The translations under genes and the position numbers were made by a program. The notes under the pieces are model-generated. The model was not told where the DNA came from and did no database searches. It saw only the letters and a list, made by a program, of their open reading frames with translations. From Synechocystis sp. PCC 7338 (lineage in GTDB: Bacteria > Cyanobacteriota > Cyanobacteriia > Cyanobacteriales > Microcystaceae), in contig NZ_CP054306.1 in NCBI RefSeq assembly GCF_018282115.1, positions 3,333,488-3,397,487 of the forward strand: DNA of 64,000 nucleotides, in the 5' to 3' direction. Positions 1 through 8,013 of the stretch are shown in pieces; position 1 is the stretch's first letter; each line of letters opens with the position of its first letter.

Positions 1-84
1 GTGCCCCGAGCTCTGTGGCTCTGTGCCGAAACCCTCCAACTTCCGCTTGGTTAATCATTTTTTAACAGTCATCGAACCAGTTAC

Positions 85-330
85 TCAGCAAGCACCTGAA
101 GAACTAAGCTCTACCCCATCTGCTACTTGTTGTGGATCGATGCGGCAAATTGGTTCGAGGAAGCCCTCAAAACACACTTCTGCTGATGGGATCTCAGAAA
201 CCCCATCCTCCCGCAGCAGGAGCGTAGTAGTTCATAAATCTTCTTTTTCCCAAGTCTCCCCACTGAAGCTCCGGCAATACTGAGAGACTTTTCTCTGGCT
301 CTCCCTCAAATTCGTTGATGCAGGGGGGGC
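85..330 (-). pseudogene. Possible broken reading frame, unidentified
   Basis: Read on the minus strand from about 330, one frame stays open except for a single TGA at 232-234 and ends at the TGA at 85-87. The stretch after the internal stop (49 codons) has protein-like composition, with phrases such as EDGVSEIP and CRIDPQQVADG. No ATG start is visible. It follows the 3' end of the YjbQ-like gene and overlaps it slightly in another frame. It could be a decayed gene, a fragment of one, or chance. I do not recognise the family. Confidence 0.25.
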
Positions 331-331
331 T

Positions 332-775
332 TTAAACCTTACCGCTGACGTGGACAATTACTTCCCGTTGATGGGGCCGTTGCCGATGCTCCCAGAGAAA
401 AACTCCTTGCCAGGTTCCCAAGCCTAAACGACCATTGACAATGGGAATTTGCTCACTGGTTTTAGTTAACACAGACCGGATATGGGCAGGCATATCGTCC
501 AAACCCTCCGTGCTATGGCGGTAACGACGGCCATCCTCCGGCACCAATTGGGCAAAGAAAATGGCCAGATCTGTCAATACATCGGGATCAGCATTTTCTT
601 GGATAATTAACGAGGCGGAAGTATGGCGTACAAATACGGTGCAAAGTCCTGTTTTAATGCCAGAATGTTGCACCACCGCCTGAATTTTACTAGTGAAATT
701 ATGGAGACTTTTGCCCTGGGTGGCAATAGCTAAAATTTCTTGATGTTGACCAAAAGTAGAGGCAGAGGAAATCAT
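332..775 (-). CDS. YjbQ/UPF0047 family protein (secondary thiamine-phosphate synthase-like)
   Basis: This is a 147-residue soluble protein of the YjbQ (UPF0047) family. Members form compact trimers, and some have weak thiamine-phosphate synthase activity, but the physiological role is unsettled. The family signatures are all present: RHTSASLIIQENADPDV in the middle, RHSTEGLDDMPAHI with its conserved histidines, and GTWQGVFLWEHR near the C-terminus. The length is normal for the family and the ATG start at 775 begins MISSAST. It stands alone, separated by about 215 bp from the next minus-strand gene, so it is probably transcribed on its own. The family assignment is strong. The enzymatic label is only inherited from the family. 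Confidence 0.85.
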   Translation of the reverse strand: MISSASTFGQHQEILAIATQGKSLHNFTSKIQAVVQHSGIKTGLCTVFVRHTSASLIIQENADPDVLTDLAIFFAQLVPEDGRRYRHSTEGLDDMPAHIRSVLTKTSEQIPIVNGRLGLGTWQGVFLWEHRQRPHQREVIVHVSGKV

Positions 776-989
776 TTTATTAGTCGGAAAATACTGAGTA
801 AACTCGAGGTTAGATTTGTATAAATTAGGATTATTTTAAGCAAATTGAGTAAGTAACCACAAGCATAGCTAATTTAATCGAAGGCAAGAAAGTAGTTACA
901 AAGCCTTGTTAGAAAACAATTTTTGTCTAATTGCTTCTGCCATCGTTAAGCTAAACTGCCGTATTGAATCAGATCCGGGCATACGAGGA

Positions 990-2672
990 TCAGTTAGAAC
1001 GCTTTTGTTGACTGCGGCTCTCCTGCCAGGTATTGCCAATGCCCTGGATAATGCCTTTCCCCACCAACCCGATCGCCCGGCCAACCACTTGGGTCAGCAA
1101 AAATACCACACCGTTACCCACAAATTCAATCACCGATCTGACACGGGGAGAAAGGGCATCACGACATTCTAGGACAATGGTGACAAACCAAGGTACTGCC
1201 CTTAGTTGGGTTAATTCCTGTTGCCGAGGAGCATAAACCTGGGTGGCCACAATCCCGGCGGGGGTGAGATACAACAGAGTATGTTGACTTTCAAAAATTT
1301 GTTTGGGATTAAGCCAGTAGCGGCTAAATTGATAGTACCAAGCTAAATCGTTGCGGAACCGGGCTACTTGCCGGGAGGAAAGCATGGAGTATTCATAAAG
1401 GGCAAGTTTGATGGCTTCATGGTCAGCAAAATAGTTCAAAATGAAAACCATGGTGCTGTTAGCCAATTGAATAACTAAATTCTGGGCGTATAGGTCACTA
1501 TATTGTTGCGCTTCCGTGGATCCTAAGGGGTATGCCTTTTGATTAACCACCAGGGGCTCGCCGAAAAGAAGATGGTGAAACAAGGACACGACAAAGGGAA
1601 TTTTAACCAATTTTTCCCGGCAAATAATGGGCTGGTAAACTTCCAATAAAGACTGGATTTGCTCAAGGCTAAACTCGCTTTTGGGCTGACAGTATTTACC
1701 AAAAAATGTCAGGCTTAAAGAACGCCACATTTCCCCCACAATGGATAAACAATTGTCCGGTAGCTGGGCCGGGGTAATCCGTAGGGCTTGGAGTTCCTTG
1801 ATGGTGGTTTCCAATTGTTGTTGCCCCAGAGAAAGGAGTTCCTGGCGTTTGAGGGGCTGAAGAATGTCCAATTCCAGGGGGATAGGGGTGAGATTTTCCA
1901 CCTGTAGGGGCATTTGTCGGAGAATTTGCCCCAGGGCACTGAGGTTACCAGGGGGACGGAGGGTAATGGCCCTAACTCCAGAGCGGCGGGGACTAGGGGT
2001 TGGTAAGGCGGTGGGGGGGGCAGTCAGAACATTAGTAGCTTTATGCCAGATTTTGAGGCGATGGGGTAATAAATGCCGCACTAACCACTGGGCAAATTTA
2101 AGCTCCCTTTGTCTGCCCTGCCAAAATAGTCGGTCAAAGTCCGATAGGGATGGTACTTGTAAACTCTCCTGGACTTGTTGGAGGCTTTGCTCGATTTGTC
2201 CTAGCCCGTTCCGGAACAGAGGCCAGATCAGCCTTTCCCACAAACTCAAGGGGGGCGCGTTGACAGTTTGCAAACTAGGCCAGCAGGTTTGGCCGCCATG
2301 GACTTGTTTTAAACCCGTCACCAAGTCGGCGATCGCCGTTCCTTTGGGAAAATAAGCTGTAACACCTTGGGTTTTGGCCGCCAGTAGTTGATCGTATTCC
2401 AAACTAGCGGTGAGCAAACAAATTTTCACCTGGGGATAGGCAGAGCTCAATTGTCGTAGCAGGGGCCAGCCAGATTGGGAACGGCGGGGAAACTGGGGAT
2501 CGATCAGTAAAATACTGGGAATCAGGGTTTCCAACTGTTGCCGTAGATCATCGAGGGTGTCCCCCTCCCCCAGCACCTGCACACCAGTCTCCCTTCCCAG
2601 AACGGTGATCAATCCGAGGCGAAAGACAGGATCCTCATCAACAATGACAATCGTTAAGGGAGATTCACTCAC
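990..2672 (-). CDS. ycf55: Response regulator with C-terminal Ycf55 (DUF3685) domain
   Basis: This 560-residue protein starts at a GTG. Residues about 6-130 form a receiver domain: acidic pair in IVDEDP, likely phospho-acceptor Asp in LLIDPQFP, and conserved Lys in AYFPKGT. The remaining 400 residues match the cyanobacterial and red-algal plastid Ycf55/DUF3685 type, helical and rich in Leu/Gln, ending in a hydrophobic, glycine-rich segment (GVVFLLTQVVGRAIGLVGKGI) that may lie on a membrane. There is no DNA-binding domain, so the output is unlikely to be direct transcription control. In Synechocystis 6803 I believe this is sll1879. The function of the Ycf55 domain is unknown. It lies 66 bp downstream of the start side of futC, on the same strand. 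Confidence 0.8.
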   Translation of the reverse strand: MSESPLTIVIVDEDPVFRLGLITVLGRETGVQVLGEGDTLDDLRQQLETLIPSILLIDPQFPRRSQSGWPLLRQLSSAYPQVKICLLTASLEYDQLLAAKTQGVTAYFPKGTAIADLVTGLKQVHGGQTCWPSLQTVNAPPLSLWERLIWPLFRNGLGQIEQSLQQVQESLQVPSLSDFDRLFWQGRQRELKFAQWLVRHLLPHRLKIWHKATNVLTAPPTALPTPSPRRSGVRAITLRPPGNLSALGQILRQMPLQVENLTPIPLELDILQPLKRQELLSLGQQQLETTIKELQALRITPAQLPDNCLSIVGEMWRSLSLTFFGKYCQPKSEFSLEQIQSLLEVYQPIICREKLVKIPFVVSLFHHLLFGEPLVVNQKAYPLGSTEAQQYSDLYAQNLVIQLANSTMVFILNYFADHEAIKLALYEYSMLSSRQVARFRNDLAWYYQFSRYWLNPKQIFESQHTLLYLTPAGIVATQVYAPRQQELTQLRAVPWFVTIVLECRDALSPRVRSVIEFVGNGVVFLLTQVVGRAIGLVGKGIIQGIGNTWQESRSQQKRSN

Positions 2673-2738
2673 GGCAATGGTGGGGCCACAACACCGCCCA
2701 TTCTAGACCGTTAACCGACTAATACCATCAAATATGCT

Positions 2739-3845
2739 TCAGACCTGGGCAAATAGGGGGGGACAGGGATTGGTGGGCGTTAAATTTACCCTACTGCCCA
2801 CCGGAATCGCCGTTTGCAAGGAAGTACGGGCATGGATTTGAAGACCGGCGGCGGTTTCCAAACAGTAGCGATATTCCCGGCCCAAAAATTGGCGATCGCG
2901 GATGATCACGGGGCCATCACTGGCGGGGCTCAGTTCCAGTTCTTCTTCCCTCAACATCAGTTCCCCCGCTGAGGGCAATTCGGGCTGAATGCCTTGGAAA
3001 GTTAAAGGCCATTGGCCAAACTCCGTGGCCCACAGTTCCCCTTGGCGTTGAGCCGGAACGAAATTGGCTTGGGTGACAAATTCCGCCACAAAACGGGAAG
3101 CAGGCGATCGATAAATCTCCTCGGGGGTGCCAATTTGCTCCAAGTTACCTCGATACATCACACCAATGCGATCAGAAATAGCCATGGCTTCTTCCTGGTC
3201 GTGGGTAACAAAAATAGCGGCAGTGCCGGTGGCTTTGAGAATATGGCGAATTTCGTGTCGTAGCCTTTGGCGCACCTGTACGTCTAGATTACTGAGGGGT
3301 TCATCCAACAAAATCAAATTGGGTTTGGGGGCCAGGGCCCGGGCCAGGGCAATGCGCTGTTGCTGACCACCGGACAGTTCGTGGGGATAGCGTTTTTCCA
3401 GTCCCGTTAATCCCACTAAGTGGAGCACTTCCCCCACCCGACCTTGGATTTGTTGACGGTTCAGCTTTTGGGATTTGTGGCGTAGACCAAAGGCGATATT
3501 ATCGGCAATGGTGAGGTGAGGAAACAAGGCGTAATCCTGAAAGACCATGCCCGTTTGACGCTGTTCTGGGGGAGTAAGCCCATGTTCTCCAGAAACACAG
3601 TCCCCCTCCAAATGAACGGTGCCACTGGTGGGGGCTTCAAAACCTGCAATAATTCTCAACAAAGTTGTCTTGCCACAGCCCGACGGCCCCAATAGTCCCA
3701 GAATTTCCCCCGGTGCCAGATTAAAGCTGATTTTCCGGAGTACTGGAGTTGATTGCCCTCGAAAACTTTTGCCTACGTCCTGTACCGTTAAAACGGAGGG
3801 TTCTGGGGAAAGGCAGGCAACGGGAGAAGATTGGGCGACTGTCAT
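2739..3845 (-). CDS. futC: Iron(III) ABC transporter ATP-binding protein
   Basis: This is a cytoplasmic ATPase of the Fut/Fbp/Pot-type ABC importers. Walker A (GPSGCGKT) is at about 53-60, followed by the Q-loop region, the signature LSGGQQQR, Walker B (LILLDEPLSNLD), the switch His (VTHDQEEA) and a C-terminal TOBE-like domain, all of normal length (368 residues). I chose the ATG at 3845 because the longer frame begins with TTG. In Synechocystis 6803 the corresponding gene (sll1878, from memory) is futC of the ferric iron importer, whose binding protein and permease genes are elsewhere; none is present here either. Substrate assignment rests on recognition of this gene. By motifs alone it could also serve spermidine/putrescine or other ions. 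Confidence 0.8.
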   Translation of the reverse strand: MTVAQSSPVACLSPEPSVLTVQDVGKSFRGQSTPVLRKISFNLAPGEILGLLGPSGCGKTTLLRIIAGFEAPTSGTVHLEGDCVSGEHGLTPPEQRQTGMVFQDYALFPHLTIADNIAFGLRHKSQKLNRQQIQGRVGEVLHLVGLTGLEKRYPHELSGGQQQRIALARALAPKPNLILLDEPLSNLDVQVRQRLRHEIRHILKATGTAAIFVTHDQEEAMAISDRIGVMYRGNLEQIGTPEEIYRSPASRFVAEFVTQANFVPAQRQGELWATEFGQWPLTFQGIQPELPSAGELMLREEELELSPASDGPVIIRDRQFLGREYRYCLETAAGLQIHARTSLQTAIPVGSRVNLTPTNPCPPLFAQV

Positions 3846-3944
3846 AGGAACCAAGGGCAGAAACGCGGAAACAATGGTGGGAAGGCTGATCCCGTTTAAA
3901 GCTCAGAACTAAACTATCTAAAGCAAGTATTTAAACGGTACTTT

Positions 3945-3959
3945 AAATAAGAATTATTT
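3945..3959. promoter_or_regulatory. AT-rich palindrome between futC and divergent gene
   Basis: A palindrome with arms AAATAA/TTATTT and a 3-bp centre lies in the 134-bp space between futC (minus) and the nucleosidase-like gene (plus). Its position and AT-rich symmetry are compatible with a Fur-type operator, which would suit an iron transporter gene. The match to a Fur box is only loose, so this is inference. Confidence 0.25.
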
Positions 3960-3979
3960 GCAAGAGTTAACATTAACAC

Positions 3980-4732
3980 ATGATTCCAGTCGATCTCAAT
4001 CCCCTCACCATTCCTTGGTGGATTCTTGCGCCCCAGGGCACTGAAGCCCAGGCGATCGCCAAAGGTTTAGGGAAAAACAACCACATACATTTGCAGGCTA
4101 TGCCAGTGGGGGCCACAGCGGTGCAATCTTTCTTAGAAAACCTGGCCCAGACTTGGGCGGAAACAGAAAAGCCCCAAGGTTTATTGGTGATGGGGGTAAC
4201 GGGGAGTTTATCCACTGATTACGGCATTGGCCAGGCTGTCTGGGTAGAGCAGTGTCAATATTGGGGCCATGGGGACCATGGTCGGCAGCCAGAATACTTT
4301 GGCGATCGCCATTTGATGGAGCGAATTAATCATTTGTTGGAGCCCCATTGGCAGATTCCGCTGGTCAAAGGCATTACCGTGCGCCAGGTGGTTTGTAGTG
4401 GGGCAGAAAAACAACTGTTGGGGCAAAAATCCGGTGCCCAAGTGGTGGACATGGAAAATATAGCGGTGTTGGCCTTTGGAGCAACGGCCGAAATTCCCGT
4501 GGCTATTTTACGGGTGGTGAGCGACACCATGGCCCAGGATTTACCAGATCTCAGCGGCGTTTTTACCGCTCAAGGGGCCTTGCAACCCCTCCCCCTGGCC
4601 CAAGCCTTACTGCGCCGTCCCCTGGCCGCAAGTCATTTAATCCAGGGATCCCTACGAGCCTGTGGCCAGTTAACTGCCGTCGCCCGCAGTTTGAGTCGGG
4701 GCGCTAGGGGAACAGGGAAAAACCCCGGCTGA
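3980..4732 (+). CDS. Nucleosidase/phosphorylase superfamily protein
   Basis: This 250-residue soluble protein belongs to the purine/uridine phosphorylase (PNP_UDP_1, MTA/SAH nucleosidase) fold. It has an early glycine-rich segment (GVTGSLSTDYGIG), a central VVCSGAEKQLLGQ stretch, and the family's ribose-contacting acidic element in QVVDMENIAVLAF, where the Met-Glu pair is expected. The last 20 residues are basic and probably disordered. Substrate cannot be told: methylthioadenosine, adenosine or a lipid-linked nucleoside (hopanoid-associated phosphorylases) are all possible. It is followed after 52 bp by an EcfT-type permease on the same strand. Confidence 0.65.
   Translation: MIPVDLNPLTIPWWILAPQGTEAQAIAKGLGKNNHIHLQAMPVGATAVQSFLENLAQTWAETEKPQGLLVMGVTGSLSTDYGIGQAVWVEQCQYWGHGDHGRQPEYFGDRHLMERINHLLEPHWQIPLVKGITVRQVVCSGAEKQLLGQKSGAQVVDMENIAVLAFGATAEIPVAILRVVSDTMAQDLPDLSGVFTAQGALQPLPLAQALLRRPLAASHLIQGSLRACGQLTAVARSLSRGARGTGKNPG
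4052..4059. repeat. HIP1 octamer GCGATCGC (representative of many)
   Basis: The palindrome GCGATCGC, usually inside GGCGATCGCC, recurs throughout the window in both coding and non-coding DNA; other examples are at 2329-2336 and 41273-41280. This is the highly iterated palindrome of cyanobacteria, very abundant in Synechocystis, and it supports the taxonomic placement. Its function is not settled. Confidence 0.9.
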
Positions 4733-4784
4733 TGGGATTGTGGCAAAATGCTAGGGAACCAATTGTTGTAGGGCAGGCCTTGCT

Positions 4785-5660
4785 ATGGATTTGATGCGGT
4801 CTTTACCCATCGGCTTATATTTAGAAAATCCGGTGACTTGGTTGCACCGCCTTGATCCCAGGGTAAAACTAGCTTGGCTAATGAGTTTTTTGTTAGCCCC
4901 AGTGTTGGCCAATGCCGTTTGGCGCCTTGGCATCGTCGTTTTTCTAATTTTATTAACCTTTGCAGTCCGTATTCCCTGGCGGGTGTGGAAGCAACAAATG
5001 GGCTTACTTGTATTTTTTTCCGGCCTAATTTTCCTGTTAACTACCTTTAGTCCGGACGGTTTCACTGTGTTGGAACAACCCCGATCGCCTACTAGTGAAA
5101 TTGTGGTGCCCCCTACCCCCTACCAGTATGTTTTATTTGAATGGGGCAAATTAATAGTTACTCGCCGCTCCCTAGAATTGGGGATTCGTATTAGCACTTT
5201 GATTTTTACCCTGGTTTATAGCACCAATTTATATTTGCTTACCACCGCCCCGGAGGAAATTACCGCCGGACTAGAGGAATTAATGACTCCCCTGCGGCGC
5301 TTTAAATTGCCAATTACGGAAATCACCTTAATTTTGACCCTAGCTTTGCGGTTTATCCCCTTGGTGATGGAAGAAATTCAAAACCTATTCCGATCCATTC
5401 GCACCAGGGCCATTAATTGGAAAAAATTAGGCATCAAACGAAGCGCCCAGATTTGGATTTTAGTGGTGGAAAGATTACTCGAAAATCTTTTACTGCGGGC
5501 AGAACAAATGGCGATCGCCATGGAAGTGCGGGGCTTCACCACGCCCAATGAGCATCAAGTGCAGTGGCATCAATTACGCATCGTGAGGGCAGACTGGTTG
5601 GTGCTGGGAACTTTGGTTGTATTTTGGGGGGCTCGGATCGTGTGGGGAGGCATGGCCTAA
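4785..5660 (+). CDS. ECF/CbiQ-type transporter transmembrane component (EcfT)
   Basis: This is a 291-residue integral membrane protein of the CbiQ/EcfT family, the T-component that couples ATPases to a substrate-binding S-component in energy-coupling-factor vitamin and metal importers. The N-terminus has the typical LHRLDPRVKLAW phrase. Several hydrophobic segments follow (about 25-60, 65-90, 130-160, 240-290), and a later cytoplasmic region carries two Ala-Arg-Gly-like coupling motifs (RTRAI and AMEVRGF). Neither the S-component nor the ATPases are adjacent, so the substrate is unknown. Its stop overlaps the next gene's start (TAATG), which suggests co-translation with the chorismate enzyme. 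Confidence 0.8.
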   Translation: MDLMRSLPIGLYLENPVTWLHRLDPRVKLAWLMSFLLAPVLANAVWRLGIVVFLILLTFAVRIPWRVWKQQMGLLVFFSGLIFLLTTFSPDGFTVLEQPRSPTSEIVVPPTPYQYVLFEWGKLIVTRRSLELGIRISTLIFTLVYSTNLYLLTTAPEEITAGLEELMTPLRRFKLPITEITLILTLALRFIPLVMEEIQNLFRSIRTRAINWKKLGIKRSAQIWILVVERLLENLLLRAEQMAIAMEVRGFTTPNEHQVQWHQLRIVRADWLVLGTLVVFWGARIVWGGMA

Positions 5661-7021
5661 TGGAACCCCAACCCTGGCATTGGTGTTATTTGCCGTTACA
5701 AGGTCGCACTGGCAGCGAAGTTTTTAGTCAATTATTTGGCCATCAATCCATCGCCACCCTACTGGAAAGTCCCTATCCGCCGTCGCCGGACTATCCCCAT
5801 TTAGGCCGTTATTCCATCTGTGCTGGTGAGCCTCGCCCTGGGAAATTATGGACTCCTAGCCCTGGGCAAATTTTTAGCTTCTTACATCAGCTACCTCGGT
5901 GTGGTGGTGCGCCCAAAACTGTACCAGACCATTTACCTTTCCACGGCGGCTGGTTGGGGTGGTTAGGTTATGACACCGCTTGGGCGATTGAAACTTTACC
6001 TTACCTGCGCCCGGATCATTTGCCTTTTCCCGTGGCCTATTGGTACGAACCTGAAGATTTTGCAGTCTTAGACCATCGGGAACAACTATTGTGGCTAGCC
6101 ACTACCAATCAAGCTCAAGCTAAAGTTTTTCAAACCCGATTATCAAAAAGTATTAACCCCATTGCATCGCCTCAAGTGCCCTTCTTAAATTTGACCTATA
6201 CCACTGACCAAGATCAGTATGAAACCATGGTCAACCAAGCCCAACAATACATTAAGGCAGGGGATATTTTTCAGGCCAACCTAACCTTACGTTTCATTGC
6301 CCAGAGTGATGCCCAGCTTAACAGTTGGCAAATTTATCGGCGATTACAAGCAATTAATCCTTCTCCCTTCGCTAGTTATTGGCGATCGCCGTGGGGAGAT
6401 GTGGTGAGTTGCTCACCAGAAAGATTAGTTAAGTTAGAAGGCAACGTGGCCCAAACCAGACCCATTGCTGGTACTAGGGCAAGGGGCAAAAATTTGGCGG
6501 AGGACGAGCAATTATTACAGGAATTACTAGTCAACACAAAGGAGTTGGCAGAACATATTATGTTGGTGGATTTGGAGCGCAACGACCTCGGGCGGGTCTG
6601 CACCTGGGGAACGGTAGAAGTAGATGAGTTATTGGCGATCGAACGCTATAGCCATGTCTCCCATTTGGTCAGCAATGTGCGGGGCATTTTGCAACCGGGC
6701 AAAACGGGGGTAGATTTGGTCAAAGCTTTGTTTCCCGGTGGTACTATTAGCGGTTGTCCCAAAGTGCGTTGTTTAGAAGTTATCGAAGAATTAGAACCAG
6801 TACGACGCAGTTTATTTTATGGTTCCTGTGGCTATTGGGATCAACGGGGTAACTTAGATCTAAATATTCTCATTCGTACCCTTCTATTTACCCCTGGGCA
6901 AGTGATAGGACAGGTGGGAGCTGGCATTGTGGCGGATAGTGATCCCACCAAAGAATGGCTGGAGTCGCTACAAAAAGCGAAGGCGCTACTGGCGGCACTG
7001 GATGGGGTAAAAAAAGACTAA
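5660..7021 (+). CDS. Chorismate-binding enzyme, anthranilate synthase I / aminodeoxychorismate synthase I type
   Basis: This 453-residue member of the TrpE/PabB family converts chorismate, with ammonia from a glutaminase partner, to anthranilate or aminodeoxychorismate. I place the start at the ATG overlapping the preceding stop; an in-frame ATG 96 bp upstream lies inside the EcfT gene. Visible motifs are GDIFQANLT, SCSPERLV, PIAGTRARG (about residue 267), LVDLERNDLGRV, LFPGGTISGCPK, LNILIRT and GAGIVADSDPTKEW. PIAGT is the anthranilate-synthase form of the motif, where classical PabB has a Lys, but FPGGTISG and LNILIRT resemble PabB. The product is therefore undecided between tryptophan and folate pathways. 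No glutaminase gene is adjacent. Confidence 0.75.
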   Translation: MEPQPWHWCYLPLQGRTGSEVFSQLFGHQSIATLLESPYPPSPDYPHLGRYSICAGEPRPGKLWTPSPGQIFSFLHQLPRCGGAPKTVPDHLPFHGGWLGWLGYDTAWAIETLPYLRPDHLPFPVAYWYEPEDFAVLDHREQLLWLATTNQAQAKVFQTRLSKSINPIASPQVPFLNLTYTTDQDQYETMVNQAQQYIKAGDIFQANLTLRFIAQSDAQLNSWQIYRRLQAINPSPFASYWRSPWGDVVSCSPERLVKLEGNVAQTRPIAGTRARGKNLAEDEQLLQELLVNTKELAEHIMLVDLERNDLGRVCTWGTVEVDELLAIERYSHVSHLVSNVRGILQPGKTGVDLVKALFPGGTISGCPKVRCLEVIEELEPVRRSLFYGSCGYWDQRGNLDLNILIRTLLFTPGQVIGQVGAGIVADSDPTKEWLESLQKAKALLAALDGVKKD

Positions 7022-7115
7022 AATCCTAGCCACGATTATGAAAAATCAGGTTAGTAATCCCATCTAATTTTTCTATAGAATACTAAGCTTTATAATCATT
7101 AATTGATGAATAGTT

Positions 7116-7952
7116 ATGGAATTTTTTAAAGGTCTTGCCTACCCACTACGTACATTTAAAATTTTACGTCAATCTCCCGAATTAGCTATTTATATTATTA
7201 TTCCTTTGATTATTAATATTAGCTTGGGCATATTGCTTTACTGGCAGTTACTAAACTTTGGTAATGACAGCGTCGATATTCTCCGTAGTTACGCCCAGCA
7301 ATGGGTAGAAATTTTAGAGCAACGTATTCCCCAGATCGTGCCCTACATTTTACCAATATTGCAAGTTATCTTTTTCCTTTATATCTGGTTAGTGCGGCTT
7401 TTACTGCTCATCATTGCGGGTTTTTTACTCTCGCAAGTGGGAGGACTACTGGGCTCTCCCTGGTACGGTAGATTATCAGAAGAATTAGAAAAAAAACTGC
7501 TGGGTAAGTTAACAGTGCAAGAAGTGGGAGTGCTACAAGAAGTCAAGCGAGCCCTAGCCTTTGAGCTAAAAAAATTAGTCTTACTAATCATTTTCACTGC
7601 TGTGGGTTTTGCCTCTAACTTGATACCCGCCTTTGGTACCCCCGTAGCCACCATTGTAGGGATTAGTTCTACATCTTTATTAACTTGCATCGATTTTTTT
7701 GATCCCCCTTTAGAACGTCGTCGCCTCAAATTTCGTCGTAAACTATTAATAATTTTTCAATGTTTACCCCTCAGCGCTGGGTTTGCCCTAGCCAGCCTAG
7801 TTTGGGTAAGTATTCCCCTAGTTAATCTCGTCACCATTCCATTTTGCGTGACCGCTGGTACTCTCTTCTTTTCTGAAAAAATTTACCCCCGTTTTTTCCA
7901 ACTCCAAGAAGAAATGGATGGAGCAGCGGAGGTAAATAAGGAGGCGAATTAA
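7116..7952 (+). CDS. EI24-domain membrane protein
   Basis: This 278-residue integral membrane protein resembles the EI24/CysZ superfamily. It begins MEFFKGLAYPLRTFKIL, typical of the family's amphipathic N-terminus, then has hydrophobic segments at about 25-45, 80-105, 140-165 and 205-245. Families of this fold include the CysZ sulfate channel and etoposide-induced 2.4 proteins, but substrate and role here are unknown. The C-terminus is acidic and soluble. It lies 94 bp after the chorismate enzyme and converges on hemN with only about 60 bp between them. Confidence 0.65.
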   Translation: MEFFKGLAYPLRTFKILRQSPELAIYIIIPLIINISLGILLYWQLLNFGNDSVDILRSYAQQWVEILEQRIPQIVPYILPILQVIFFLYIWLVRLLLLIIAGFLLSQVGGLLGSPWYGRLSEELEKKLLGKLTVQEVGVLQEVKRALAFELKKLVLLIIFTAVGFASNLIPAFGTPVATIVGISSTSLLTCIDFFDPPLERRRLKFRRKLLIIFQCLPLSAGFALASLVWVSIPLVNLVTIPFCVTAGTLFFSEKIYPRFFQLQEEMDGAAEVNKEAN

Positions 7953-8013
7953 ATGTCTATCTGCTAGTTCTTCTAGCTGGCTCGATTATAGCTTACCCAA
8001 TGAAAAAATGTCC

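Noticed and set aside
23-283. 86-codon plus-strand frame at the left edge
   Set aside because: Composition (Ser/Pro/Thr-rich) looks like the antisense of the better minus-strand frame.
1864-2355. 163-codon plus-strand frame inside the Ycf55 gene
   Set aside because: Antisense shadow of a well-supported gene with no motifs.
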